DNA of 64,000 nucleotides from Platerodrilus igneus. Taxonomy: Eukaryota > Arthropoda > Insecta > Coleoptera > Lycidae. The stretch covers positions 2,790,001-2,854,000 of the forward strand of contig JARFIW010000108.1 of NCBI GenBank assembly GCA_036346225.1, written 5' to 3'. Shown here piece after piece: positions 44,171-56,510 of the stretch; position 1 is the first letter of the stretch, and each line of letters begins with the position of its first letter. Both the position numbers and the translations under genes were made by a program. The notes beneath the pieces are model-generated. The model was not told where the DNA came from and made no database searches. It was given only the letters and a program-made list of their open reading frames with translations.

Positions 44171-46620
44171 CTAAACTGGAATTGTTAGTTTTCCACTGTA
44201 CATGTTATACACGACGGCTTTAATTGTGGTCCACTTCCTTTTTTTAAAAATATCAGGCCACTTGTTTATCAGTTCCTCTATTTCTGGTCTCTTTGGAGGT
44301 TGTTTCATTTTTATATGGTTTGAAAAATGAGTCGCTATTATCTTTTTGTCGTGTTCATTCCAGGCGCAGCTTCCATTGTCCTTAATTTTCTTTTTTGGAG
44401 GAATGTCCTTTGGGAGATCATTTAATGTATTCACGTTAGAAGTTTCTACACCTTGCTCATCTGGATCTTCAGAAAGCAGTTCTGCAAATTGCTCATTCTT
44501 ATTTTGAATGGGTTCTAAATTAATTCTTATGTCGTCAAAATTCATACCCTTAAAGTGCTCTGCTCCTCCCTCTGACATTAAAAGCAGAAGCTTGGACACT
44601 TTTGCTGTTTCATATATACTATTTGGTAATCTATAAAAAAGTACAGTGAGTGTTCAAGGTGTGACCCATAAAACTAGACAGCTGCTCCAAATCTTTCTTG
44701 GAAAAGTTTAGTAACTGGGTAACGGTTGCTAGATGCTTCCGTAATTTTGTTGCACTAATACTATGGGGGTTTTCTATGCCACATCGTTGGGCATATTTAT
44801 ATATTACTTTTGTCCCGTCAACAAAATTGTTACCGGCAGTATGAAAAATATAGTCATTATTCACAATAAACTTGCTCCTTATTTTCAATAGATAATCAAA
44901 ATGCATTTTCTAAATCAATAGAATTATACGTGTGTAGTTTGAGTTGTGCCACTTCCGCCGGCCTACGTCTGTTTAATAATATAATTTGACAATAAATTGT
45001 TTCTTTAAGGCAGTTGTAAGCTGATTGATCATCCGGATTCATTTTTAAGCATGCATATTTTTCACGAGACATTGACTGTAAAAAGTCATTTAGCTTCTTT
45101 AAGTCCGTAGTAAGAGGTATCAATTCATTTTTGTTCCATTTGTTTTCATTTAAATTTGTTGCAGCTTGAGCTGATATTTCATTAGCCCACTGTGACTCAA
45201 TAAGTGTTTTCAAAATTTTAATTTCTTTTCTTTTGTCACTTGTGTCAGATATTTGTAAAAGGTAAATAATCGCTAAGTCACAACATTTTTTTAAAAGGGT
45301 TCCAAAATTCAATGCTAATGTTGGAGATTCATATTTGTCAGTTTCGGAATTGTAACGAGCCAGTTTGCTAACACCTTCAACAATAAGTTTGAAATGGCAT
45401 GGATGGAATACATCAATTAATTCCTTTACAGATTCATTATTTAATCGGACAAATTTCAGAAGTTTGGCCAACCGTCTTATATCTTGTCTAATTAAATCTA
45501 AATTGCCTTTGCTTTTTCTACCCTTTAAATAAGAGTATCCATAGCTACAGATAAGTAAATCCTTTTGGCTATCATATTTATTTCATCAGCCCTCATCCAT
45601 GAAATAACTCTTTTTAGCAGCTCGTCATGCTTCAGCAGGGTACCCATTAAAAGTGTGGTATGACCATCGCTTTGTGCAGTTTGTCGTTTGTTTTTGTTAC
45701 TTCGATTAATATTTTCTGAACAGTGCTTTGTATGTCTATATAAAAATCGTTTCTTGTAAAACCCAAAGCAATATGAACACAGAAGAAACTCTTCCACGGA
45801 GGGGTTATTGGGCGCTGTTATCCTTTTTACTGGTCGAAGTATCGAATTTGTTCTATTTTGAATAAAATTTCCACGTTTTCTTAAAGCCGATAATGCATTC
45901 CTCCTTTCCTTTGACTTCAATGGAAATGATAAAATACGCTCAACATCAAACTCAGACGAATGCCAATTGTACAAGTGCCTATCAAAATGAGTGACATTTT
46001 TTTCACAGAACACACACAAGGTTTTCTTATCTTTGTAATTCTTATTTTTCGTCTGTTCAACATTGATCACATTTTCATTTATTTCTTCCAGCGTACTTTG
46101 GATTTGAATTTGGCCATGCAAATTATTACCTGCATCGTCAGAAAAGTATGGATTATCCTTTACTACCAATCGTTGTAAATGTTCATTTGAATCCACAATA
46201 TAGAGTCCTGTTATATCTTCTATACTACATGAAATATTATCTGTTTTACTGCCATTTATCAAAGGTACGTTTTCTGTGTCTTCATTTGGTTCTTGTAAAT
46301 TTATAGAAACAATTGGTGAAAGAATTTGCATCTCATCACTGCTGCAAATCGAATACAAAGTTTTATCATTTTCATTATTAATGGGTTCTGACCGAGATGC
46401 ACTTTCTACAGATAAGTTAGTCGAAGCGTTGTTAAATGAATACTCAACATTTTTGTTTGCCTCAACTTCTATTATTAGTGGATTAATCAACATTTCAGTA
46501 CCAGCTTGATCCTGACTCTCGTTTAACTGCAAACCAGATGTCACAGGTGGATTAATCGTTACATTGGTCACTTTGGGAATAACTTTTTCACAAGATGCAT
46601 CTGGAAATAACCGTATTAAT
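44171..46620 (-). pseudogene. Crypton-like tyrosine-recombinase element (one gene, two frameshifts and a deletion)
   Basis: Minus strand, right to left. 45525-46571: a long acidic N-terminal region, then two C2H2-like fingers ('CVFCEKNVTHFDRHLYNWH', 'CSYCFGFYKKRFLYRHTKHC') and 'KSKERRNALSALRKRGNF'. One frameshift in an AAAAGG run (~45563). 44896-45530: a helical core with 'NRRRPAEVAQLKLHTY', holding the first catalytic arginine. An apparent deletion at ~44900. 44631-44906: 'SATKLRKHLATV' and 'FMGHTLNTHC'. A frameshift in a T6 run (~44632) separates these from 'YRLPNSIYETAKVSKLL', which has the tyrosine in the nucleophile position, and a C-terminal domain to 44171. The R..LRKH..GH..Y layout is that of tyrosine recombinases of Crypton DNA transposons. 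The frame stays open some 20 codons past the methionine at 46571, so the start is uncertain. Confidence 0.8.
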
Positions 46621-46679
46621 TTTTTATTAAAAATGCCAAATCGAAAACTGTTTGTGCTTATAAGTTTGTAGCAAAACGT

Positions 46680-48235
46680 TTACTTGTAATACAATTATTG
46701 GAAACCGATTCATGAAAATATTGGAATATATAAAATGATGTCTGTAGTACAGCATCTGCTGTTAGTAGACTAAAAATAAACTCTTGGTTGTAAATTTTAC
46801 CAAAAATTCTTGTATTATAATTCTATATATGACGCAGGTATATTTAGAAATTGCAAAGACTATATACAGATAATAATATATAGAAATTTAGACTATTAAA
46901 TTAGTTATGCACACAAATGTAGTTTGATTTTAAAATACTATAAAGTTAACAAAATTTAGGTGCAAAATCAACTTAAGCACAAACGAGCGCAAAGTAATAT
47001 ATCTGAGAAATTTCATGAAGGTTTGTCATTTTAGTCAGGACAAATAAAAAATTATCAATGTGGTATTAGTTTCCCTAATAATAATACTGACGTAGCGATA
47101 GTAGATACAATTGAGCAGACACACGAACTGAAACGCCCAGAGATTCGGTGGCTTAAGGAAACTTAACCTAAAAGGACTGCTACTAGTTTGCTTAATATTT
47201 TAATGCTGTAAATATTTTTATCAAACCAAACTATTCGTGTTAATGCAATCTGTAAAGTTTGTATTAAACAAAATAGATCAGTGACGTGAAAAAAACCCGT
47301 AAACAAAAATTAACCAAAAAGTTAAGAAAACTTGAAATAGGAAATGAAATGCCAGGTGCAACTCGAGCTAACACCACTGCATAGAAGATATCTATAACCC
47401 AAGCAACTAAATTGAATGACACTATCTAAGGGATTAGAAAAGCCCCACAGGGTTATTCCAAATGTACATAATGTTATCAAAAATACTGTAGAAGGCAATG
47501 AAATGTCAGTACCAAACCAAGCTCACTTCATTTGCATAGACTATATCTACAACCCATTAATAGTATATTACATTACTAGTGTAGAAAGTGACCCATTTCA
47601 CACGACAATCCCACGAGTGTGCAATGGCACTTTCGACACGAGTACTGTACACTATTTTTTCGACGAGCACAAATTAAAGAAAAAACTTAGAAAAAATATT
47701 TTTTGAAAACGTTATTAGTTATGGAATTTTAAAACATCTGTAACGTAAGCAACCAAAATGTCAGTAAATGACGTACACTGTGGCTCTTTACCTCTAATAC
47801 CTTAATGCTTGGCTACGTGATCGTCTAGTGGTAATGTTGAACAAACTCTATATCGTAAATACTCCCTGTAAGTTTATTATGGTTGGTTGTATACCGGGTG
47901 TAGAATTGGATCACGCACCATAAGGATTTCCATGTTAAATTCTTAATGTTCAAATATTGGCTCCCCAAATTATTTTAGAGATAAAGTGTAAATGTTGCTT
48001 TTATCTACTTTAACAATGTATTAGCACTTAGCTTTATGAATACAAACAAAAAACATTATCAAGTGTATAAACTTCAAAGGGATCCCTTCTACTAATGAAG
48101 TAACAACCACTTTAGTAACAGAACCTAAGCTAATTTTAATTCTTAGCCCATTTAGGCAAATAAAAGACTACTTTCAATTTAACGTGTATTTTCATTCCAG
48201 ATCATCAAATTAACATCTACTTTCCCTACGTCTAA
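46680..48235. other. No recognisable gene
   Basis: AT-rich. The 96-codon plus-strand frame at 47416-47706 shows no domain. 'TACCGGGTGTAGAATTGGAT' near 47897 resembles the mariner terminus at 12020 for about 11 bases, without an inverse partner. Confidence 0.5.
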
Positions 48236-48450
48236 ACTACCTTTCGCTTGATTAACATTTTTATCTACCTTCTTGAAATCCACAAGCAATTCTCGATTGA
48301 TAGAAAAGTATGAGTTGCACCAGCGTCTATTACAAATTCATATTCCGACGTAACTTTTCTGTATTATGTAGCTTCAAAAATCAAGTTCCTGCTATATTAT
48401 AAGCTGAACCCGTAGAAAATGAGGATGCAGCATTACTGGTAACACGAACA
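48236..48450 (-). pseudogene. Possible copia-type gag/protease scrap
   Basis: The minus strand encodes 'SEYEFVIDAGATHTFLSIEN' (~48345-48285). That is close to the 'FVIDSGAT' active-site motif of copia-type aspartic proteases, with A for S after the aspartate. Upstream, 'FVRVTSNAASSF' and 'IAGT' in another frame could be the end of gag. The piece is short and frameshifted, and nothing else of a copia element was found nearby. Confidence 0.35.
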
Positions 48451-48739
48451 AAATTAATTTATTTATGCTTTTCACCAAAAGAAACAAATTGCTTATTATT
48501 AAACGTTCTCTATACCTTACAATGAGTTTAGCCACTATATCATTGCAGGAATTCCTCACACCAACAGTAAAAGTACTTAAAGCGAAAGGACTACCAATTG
48601 TTAAATTAGGGAGCGATTCTGTACATGTCACTCTTCTACCAACAGTAGTGTTACAATTGCTTAAAACTATATTAGTCGTTTGTGAGCTGGTACAGATGTA
48701 CAGTTGTCAATTGTCATGCTGTTCAGGCTAATTATTTTG

Positions 48740-49827
48740 TATGCTACATACAGGCTTTTAATTTCACAATTAACACGAATTAAACATCACTAAAAATTTT
48801 CGTAGTCGAGCAATATGCTGTAAGGCAATGGATCATCTTCTTGCATAACAGCTAAAAGGAACTCCTTTAGACGATGGTTCGAAGTTGCACTCCAATGTAG
48901 ACCATACATTTTTTAATCAACAACTGGCTTAACGTGTATACCAAATGACAAATAAACATAGACAATGCTTTGTCTTGCCAAAATTTGTAATCGCTTTTGT
49001 CTTTGGCCGTATCTTCCGAAGATTTCAATATTTATTTTTATTATTGGTATATCTGTGCTCCTTGTAACTACTCAAAATCGAGCACGTTTATGTCCCGATT
49101 GATCATAAGTGCCATTTTAATAAATCATACACAATGAATTATACTTGTATTTTTATCAAAAATCACCTGCGAAACGATTATATTCATGTGAGGTGGAGAG
49201 TCTAACGGAGCATGCATTTTCACAACTATTACAAAATTTGCAGTATTAAGGTAATTATGAACCAATAATCTTCTAGGAATTAAATCGTGTGTTGGCAATC
49301 CAATAAATTGGATGTTGTAATTACTTATTATGTAACTGGTTAAATAAAAAGCAAATACCCTTGTAACTTTATATATTCAGGACCATATATTTAGCTGCTT
49401 CACCCATAACAAGAGGCCATATTTATTCTCAATTCTCGTCTGTAGAACAGAACTTTATAACCAAAATATTAATTCACATTTAAATATTGCTGAATAATAC
49501 AAGTCACCACAAAACACATGTAAATTATAGGTGTACCACTAATGACACATGACTGGATCCGGGCGGTTGAAATTAAATCGAATGAAATTGGTTCTATAGC
49601 AATACAGCTACTTCTTAATTTAATTTGCCAGTCAGCAAGAAAAGCAGATTAATAAGTACTACATTTGAATACAATTAGTAGGATTAATTGAATTCTTGCA
49701 CAACATAAAGAACCGACGGAGCAGGAAGAATAGCTGTCATTTTAACACATGGCGGTGTCTGTTACCACAGTTTTGTGTGAACTTGACCTAGTTTTTGGTC
49801 GAATTTAATCGAAAACTACTATTTATC
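48740..49827. other. No recognisable gene
   Basis: AT-rich spacer without repeats that recur in the window. Confidence 0.5.
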
Positions 49828-49990
49828 GTCGAAATCAGGAAAGAATGAATGCACGTCATAGGTTTCTGAATTAAAAAACCGACATACCTTTAAAGGATCT
49901 ATCGGAATATACTTAATGCATAAGATTTGAAAGTATGTCTTTTTTAATTCAGAAACTTATGACGTGCATTCATTCTTTCCTGATTTCGAC
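49828..49990. repeat. Short foldback (MITE-like) with ~62-bp arms
   Basis: The arms 49828-49890 and 49930-49990 are inverse copies with only two or three differences ('GTCGAAATCAGGAAAGAATG' at the outer ends), around a 39-bp centre. No clear target duplication was found. As RNA it would form a long hairpin. Confidence 0.88.
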
Positions 49991-50785
49991 TATACCAACG
50001 ATTATGGTTAACTATTAAAGTAGGTAATATGACGAAACCAATATCACCTTTGTTCTAATACTATTATTCAATAACCGGTAATTTAACAGATCCCGTTGTT
50101 TCATGTTCTTGGTATTGCTTTTCAACAGTAACGTAATAGCTAATAACCGATTGTATTTGAGCAAATAAATTTAGTTATAACCGACAACAAATGTGGAAAA
50201 ATCGCTTATACATCCACTCGAATTTGACTTTTATCTATTTCAAAGTTAGGTTAGCTAGAACAGTTTTCAATTTGATAACCGTTGTACAGAGCTTATAGAA
50301 AATTTGTTGGGGGAATTTTATAAAATTAATATTCATACCTAACGTTATGCCATTTCTTGCAAGCAGTAACAATTTCTTCGATCTTGTCGACATATTTAAA
50401 CTCTATCTGAACAACCAAACCGAATAATGTAAAATGATGTTTGGTTTTAAATTTCAGGATGCTCCCATAACAAACTGAATAACGTGTTTTATGATTTTGC
50501 TGAGTATCCTATATAGTATCAACAAGCTATTTTTAGATTTCATAGTAGACAAAGAAATGGAGCGCAATGCCAACCTTGGAATGGCTCACAATTGTGCAAC
50601 CAAGTTCATATAGTTGTATATTTTGGTTCATGTTTGTAGGATGCATGCAAAAGGTTCATGTTAGTTTCAATCGTGTTAAAATGTCTTAGTTGTATACATT
50701 TTTAAAATTTTCAAAATTTTGGAGTATATATTTCAGATTCTTTTTAATTGCATACAATATGAACAGACTACAAAATTTGACAAAT
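49991..50785. other. No recognisable gene
   Basis: AT-rich spacer. Confidence 0.5.
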
Positions 50786-50789
50786 TTTG

Positions 50790-51960
50790 CTATTCTATAA
50801 ATAGGTGGAGCAGTATAGTACTAATTTCATTTTGGTTCAGGTTTAATAGAAAGATGTATATATATATATATATATACGATTTTTTTGTTTGAGTTGAATT
50901 AGGTTTTTGAATATATATATGATCACAAAATCTTGTATCATGACTATGAATTGAACTGGCCGGAATATAATGATTAGAATTTTTATAGAATAAAATAAGT
51001 GTCTCATAAATGAACATTGAGTAAAAAGTTAGTACGTTAAGCTTCTTAAAAAGAGGTCTGCAGTGAGCATTCATTGATACGCCTAGCACAGTTCGGATTG
51101 CTCTTTTTTGTAATTTAAATACTACAGATGTGTTAACTAGACATGAATTACCCCAAAAGGCAATACCATATCTCATTCTCGATTCAAACAAAGCAGAGTA
51201 ACATATTTTTGAGCAATGCACTGGTAATTCCCTGTACACTGATGCAAGTGCATAGCATACTGAAGATAGTTTAGTTGATAATAAAAAAATATGTTCATAC
51301 CAGCTGAGGTCCTGATCAACTGTTATGCCAAGGAATTTTGTAGAATTAACTAAATTTAGTGACAAGTCTGATATGATACTATCCTGCAAAGATGAAGGTT
51401 TGAAATTAATACAGCAAGTTTTTGATTCATTTACTGTTAGCTTATTTATATAACACCAGTTTTTCATTGACAGATGGTCTGTGCCTAATTCTTATTTTAG
51501 TGATCTATAGTTGTCGCATTCCACTGAAGATTAATATCGTCTGCATATAAAGTAGTTTTGGCATATTTAGTGCAGTTTGTGAAATCATTTATAAAGAATA
51601 AAAATAAAATGGGGCCCAAGACTGATCCCTGAGGCACTCCTAAATTCAACATAACTTTTTTCGATATCACATATTTATCTTTTGTTTTGATTCTTATGGG
51701 CTGTGATCTGTTTACAAGATAGGATTTGAACCAGTCATTAACTATACCCCTTACGCACATAAGCATTGCATCTAAACTGTTTTTTCTTTGGCAAGAAAAT
51801 GCCCAAATTTCAAAATGTCCAAGAGAGCAAGTTACGCTGCACTGTAGCAATTTTTTTATGTACTGGTACTCTGGCTTAATAAACAATACACATCAAAACT
51901 TTTTCATGACATGGTTGTGAATTAACAAATTTACCAACAGTACCATCTTACTTATTTCTT
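50790..51960 (-). pseudogene. Jockey-clade LINE, reverse transcriptase with intact YADD
   Basis: Right to left on the minus strand: 51497-51886 contains 'RGIVNDWFKSYLVNRSQPIR', 'NLGVPQGSVLGPILFLFFIN' and 'KTTLYADDINL', i.e. the palm motifs of non-LTR reverse transcriptases with both catalytic aspartates kept. A frame break at ~51480 leads to 50790-51467, with 'NKLTVNESKTCCINFKPSS', 'STKFLGITVDQDLSWYEHI', 'ALFESRMRYGIAFWGNSC' and 'KLQKRAIRTVLGVS'. The C-terminus is altered by a (TA)n run (50857-50876). The endonuclease is missing, so it is a 5'-truncated dead copy, though better preserved than the one at 20.8 kb. Confidence 0.9.
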
Positions 51961-52528
51961 ACATTACTAACCTAACAAATTACATTGCTACCATCAGGTT
52001 AGCTTCTTCACTCAATATTCAAAAATAATTCTTACGTCTGATCATAAATACCAAACATTAGGAAGACAAAAAAGATAAGGCAAAGTCTCAAGTTATTGTC
52101 AAAGATAATAGGTAAGGTAATGATATTAAGCTCTAGTTATTATCAAAGATAATAGGTAAGATAAAGATATTAAGATAAAACTAGATAACCATAGATGGAT
52201 CCGAAACGTCCCCGCACGCTAAGACTACATACATTAAAGATATAGCGTAGAATTCCCCAGCTCACCAAGCTGTTTTGTCATCCATCACAAAGAGCTGTGA
52301 AAAGGCCCGTTTATAAAAACTGTAAGGGGGACCAAAAAAATTCATGTGGGTGCATTAATGCACCCGACATTGAACGATATTGATACGATATCCACACGTT
52401 TCTACATATACTCACACATTCACACACTCGTACGTACATGCACTGTTAGTGGCCATGTGCGCTGACAGCGGCACCACATGACCTCATGAAAGATTCCCAG
52501 AGACGTGGTCCGGGTGTCTGTGAAAACC

Positions 52529-52819
52529 AGGCGGCTCTGTGGCGTAGTGGTATGTGTGTGACTTCTACGCCCAAGGTCCCGGGTTCGAATCCCGACACGG
52601 TCCGCTTGAAAAATGTTAGGCGAGCATTTTTCGCAAAAATACACCCTCGTTCGGATGAGAGGTAAAATGGAGGTCCCGTGTGTGAGTGTTGTCACGCACG
52701 TTAAAGATCCCTACCTTGCTTGGAACAGCAAGGATTCGGCAAAATTTTCCAGGTAAAAAAAAACTCGCTTCCTGGCCAATGTAGTACCTTCGGGTGGAGC
52801 ATTGGAAAATCACATGTAA
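52529..52819 (+). mobile_element. tRNA-derived SINE, full-length, copy 5
   Basis: This is the cleanest copy. The A box ('TGGCGTAGTGGTATGTGTG') is at ~52540 and a perfect B box ('GGTCCCGGGTTCGAATCCC') at ~52576. The tRNA-unrelated body follows and ends 'GGAAAATCACATGTAA'. A perfect 14-bp target duplication, TGTCTGTGAAAACC, flanks it (52515-52528 and 52820-52833). The tail has no long poly-A. The duplication shows LINE-type retroposition and recent insertion; the partner LINE cannot be named with certainty. Confidence 0.95.
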
Positions 52820-52833
52820 TGTCTGTGAAAACC

Positions 52834-53950
52834 CCCCATGCAACCACACGGTGACTAACGGAAATGAAAAGGCAATAGAGATATAGGAAAGGTAAAAAGA
52901 AGGAGGTATTCATTTTGGAATGCATAAGTGACACTTCCAGTTAGAAGAGAATAGAGGAAGGGCTCGTATTGAGCAAAAGAGACAAAAGGTGGATAGAAAA
53001 GCACTACTCAACCAGCCAATGTGGTCAGTAGCCCGGAGTGAGGGAAAAATCACTCTTTTGTGGTAGACGGGTGTTCCAGGACAAGAACAGATCTACCAAA
53101 TGAAAAATAAGGCGGAAACGGAGACAGCAGGATAAGAAAAGTAGAGTTTTTAGACAAGCATCCGAGAGAAGGTAGAGAGTTTTCCCTATTAAACGCAGAT
53201 CGGTCTGAACGACCACCTGCTATATTAATCAGACAAGTTAAAATACATCATAAGTTACAAAATTACTAGACTCTTGATGAGAACTAGTACAATCATTTTC
53301 CTAACGAGTGCATCCACTGCGATAAGAAAATCAGACAAGAGTTGAAACAACCTAAAAGTATCACTACAGATACCTTCACACAAAAGACCAACTGTTTCAA
53401 GGTAATTTTTAGAAACGGTTACGCCATAAACACACCAGAATGCCTAACTATAAGCCGTTAAATACAAACATACTGTCCCAATATGCTAAAACAACCGAGA
53501 ATTCGATAAGATATCAATAAAAAGCAATAGTACCTCACCACGAAGTTCAATAAAAAACAACAAAAACAAGTTGAAAATGCAAGGCATTGTCGCAACAAAC
53601 TTCCAAATGTAGACTTACTTTAAAACAATTTAAAGAACTTAAAATTATTATGTTGTAATAATTATAAGTATTCAGATAAAGTACAAAAATTTATAAACAA
53701 CAAAAGAGACATTTTAATATATTTTATTTTATTGAATAAATATTTTAAAAGCTATATATTAGTTCTCATCAATAAGATAAGAATTTTTTTTTTTAATATG
53801 AATCTAATTATTTTCGGTAATCAAAATTTAAGTTTAAACAATGTCTATAATATTGGAATAATTGGCATGAAATGCCATAAATTGTTCAAATATGTGTCAT
53901 ATTGATTTTAAACTTATTTAAAATTTTAATTATCCCTGTGGATTTTCCGG
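52834..53950. other. No recognisable gene
   Basis: The stretch 52850-53220 is purine-rich, and its minus-strand frames (to 63 codons) have no domain. The rest is AT-rich. Confidence 0.5.
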
Positions 53951-53954
53951 GGCT

Positions 53955-54120
53955 CGGCGTCCCCGTGGTCCGATTTTAACTGACATCAAAACTTAAGCTC
54001 TGGACACCGAGCTGAATCGATTGATGTATCACACATTGATGTCCGACCATTAAAAAGGTTTCGGACACACAGACAGACAGATACACAGACAAATAGATTT
54101 CATAAACGAACGAAGTTCGT
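53955..54120. repeat. Repeat with (CAGA)n-like run and an ACGAACGAAGTTCGT palindrome
   Basis: A GC-rich block ('GGGGCTCGGCGTCCCC') is followed by 'ACACAGACAGACAGATACAC' and by 'CGAACGAAGTTCGTT'. Short CAGA runs ending in such a palindrome are common in arthropod dispersed repeats. I cannot name the family. Confidence 0.5.
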
Positions 54121-54682
54121 TGAAAATGTTTATATGTTCTGGTAACTTGATAGAAAAAGAAAACAAGTAATGATAAAAGATAAGGTGTGCGACTGTAATA
54201 ATTCAGAAGAAAAACGCATGGAATGGAAACTCCTAGTTTTTTGCAACTGCGAACATGGACTATTTCTTACAATGGCATAGGCCGTGTCTCCTATGTGAGC
54301 CCAAAGAAAAAAGCATCCACTCAACATCAGCTAAAACCAATCATAAAAATTCAATGAGTTATTGCAACTAAAGTTACGACAATCACCACGAAATTAAACA
54401 ATGTTAGATAAATGCTAAAAACAAAATAATATAGTGTAGAAAATGTGCTAGGATTAATTAAATGAAGCGACAGAGTTATATTGGGGAACCTAGACAATAA
54501 ACTGATATGTGGCTAAGTTCAAGGGGAAGTCAAGAGGTAGCAAAAAGATAGCTAGTGTAAGGTAAATAAGGCAAACGTGTAGAAGGTAAGTGCTGTATAA
54601 AAAAAGAAATGGCTGAATAAAGTTAACTAATTCATAACAGACAAAACATTAGGTAAACGTTAAAAAATGAAACGTGAAAAAT

Positions 54683-55327
54683 TTAATTAGCATTTGGATC
54701 AGCAGAGAATGGTTTAAGGTTTTTGATATGCCATCTTCCTTGGCTATTTCCTTCGATGTCTTGAAGTTCGTAGATAAGTGGACTAGCAACGCAAGTGACC
54801 TTACATAGAATGAATTTAGGGGCTAATTTTGAAGAGAATTTTTTAGTTTCATCCGATAAGACATAATTCTTTTTCCAAACATGTTTGCCTAAAGCAAAGG
54901 AAATATCTCGTTTACGCAGATTATAGTGGTTCTTACTTTTTTCGTAAGCTTTTAACAAATTTTTTCTAACGTCGTTAAAGATAGAAGGTAATGATTGTTG
55001 GTCTTTGTCCCAGCTTACTTTTTTGTCAAATTCAATTACGTTAGTATTGTCCGGAATTGAACCATTAAAACTACCATCGATTGGAGTATATCTTCCAAAA
55101 ACAAGAATTGGCGGCGTAAATTGGGTCGCTTCGTGTTTGGATGTATGCATAGCTTGAGCGATTTTAAAGATATTTTCATCCCACCTAGTGTGGTCTGAAT
55201 CGATATATGAGGAGATAGCGGTAATTAAGACTTGATTTACTCTTAACAAAATTGTTGAAGAACAAGAAAAAATATATTTTACAACGCATATAATTGCTAG
55301 GGTGACAAGCCTTCCTTTGAGCCTCAC
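54683..55327 (-). pseudogene. Ty3/gypsy integrase, C-terminal half
   Basis: A 214-codon open frame. From residue ~29 it reads 'RVNQVLITAISSYIDSDHTR', 'TSKHEATQFTPPILVFGRYT' (~82-101), 'DVRKNLLKAYEKSKNHYNLR' (~137-156), 'KHVWKKNYVLSD' and a C-terminal chromo-like/GPY-type segment 'SKLAPKFILCKV...YELQD' to 'GRWHIKNLKPFS'. This is the second half of a gypsy integrase, after the catalytic triad. The first ~28 residues do not belong to it. No reverse transcriptase of this copy is present to the right. The U6-bearing LTR-like repeat lies 1.2 kb away in the orientation of a 5' LTR, so the two may be parts of one element. Confidence 0.88.
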
Positions 55328-55329
55328 CT

Positions 55330-56480
55330 AAACTAATAAAGAAAAACTTCAACATCAACCTCAAAAAATGATTCAAAAATTACTAGAGCGACAAACTTAC
55401 CACGAGTCTCGTCTAGACTAACATACTGCTGAGCGACCAACCACGGCTAGACCAAATAGATCTTAAAATGCTGCATTGCAATACTGATCTAAATAAAAAA
55501 TTTGCTATCAAAACAAAATCATGCTCACTACACTACCAAAAAGCAATATTCTTGCGATACATCTACAGAAAAAAACAGTATACCAAATTATTAAAGTATT
55601 ACTTTTATATCGAGGAATGTATCAAGCAACCATCGCAACTAAAGGGGATAGTAAATGAACTTAAATACAAAACATTATCATCAACCTCACTATTGTAGTG
55701 TTTAAGAAAGCAGATATAACGAAATCAAGTTCACTATAGTGTTTTAGAAGGTATAGATATACTAAGATAAGAATTCAGTTAGTTACGTTAGCTGTATTAA
55801 AAGCAAAATTTTCTTTGAGAAAGAATTCGTAACCAATAGCTAATTATTTAGATTGTAAGGGAACACTTTAAAATCATGGCAAACTAAGATAATATATGAG
55901 TTATCTAAACAACGGTTTTAATAAGTTAACCCAAAAAACAGGTATATAATCAAATTCAATGTAACATCAAAAAAATTTTCCATACGGGATAACGAATAAA
56001 CCATGACGTTAATTAATTATTTATATAAAGGTACTTACGAAACGAATTATTTAGTCCAAAAGCACATGTTTCCACGTAGATGTGAGGTTAAGGTAATTTG
56101 CTAAATACATTTGAAAGGTATATGCTTTAGTTTCATCCTAAATTAGGTTAGGTAATTATTTGAGAGAATTAAAATATAAATACACTGTTTTTATAAGGGA
56201 AAATGCCAATTAACTAAGTTTAAAATAAGTTATATAGAAGGTGAACAAACACTGTTCAAACATGGCCGACTTAATCTTTCAGATCGACATTTCAAACTGC
56301 ATTAAATGACGGCAACATAAGATAAAAATTACCAAATGCAATGTTGCCAGATTGTATTTATTCTATCCAAAAGCCATTAAAAATTTAAAAATTATTTTTT
56401 ATTATATTTGAATGGAAAAAAAACCAGTTTCTACAAAGATATTCAAAACTAACACCATCTAAGATAAATGAGAGGTGAAG
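55330..56480. other. No recognisable gene
   Basis: AT-rich spacer; the 76-codon frame at 55468 has no domain. Confidence 0.5.
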
Positions 56481-56510
56481 ACAAATTTTCAACACACGTT
56501 TAGGCGGCAC
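56481..56510 (-). promoter_or_regulatory. Possible degenerate primer binding site
   Basis: On the minus strand the LTR-like repeat's end is followed by 'GTGCCGCCTAAACGTGTG', comparable with 'TTGGCGCCCAACGTGG' at 38516-38540. If real, the repeat at 56511-57140 is the 5' LTR of a minus-oriented element. Confidence 0.35.

Noticed and set aside
47416..47706. A 96-codon plus-strand frame
   Set aside because: Composition is like the AT-rich surroundings, with no recognisable motif.
47890..47925. A mariner-type terminus (TACCGGGTGTA)
   Set aside because: Only about 11 bases match and no inverse partner was found within several kb.
52534..52610. A tRNA gene at the start of the SINE
   Set aside because: A and B boxes are present, but the sequence continues into the conserved SINE body and has target duplications. 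No separate tRNA 3' end is seen.
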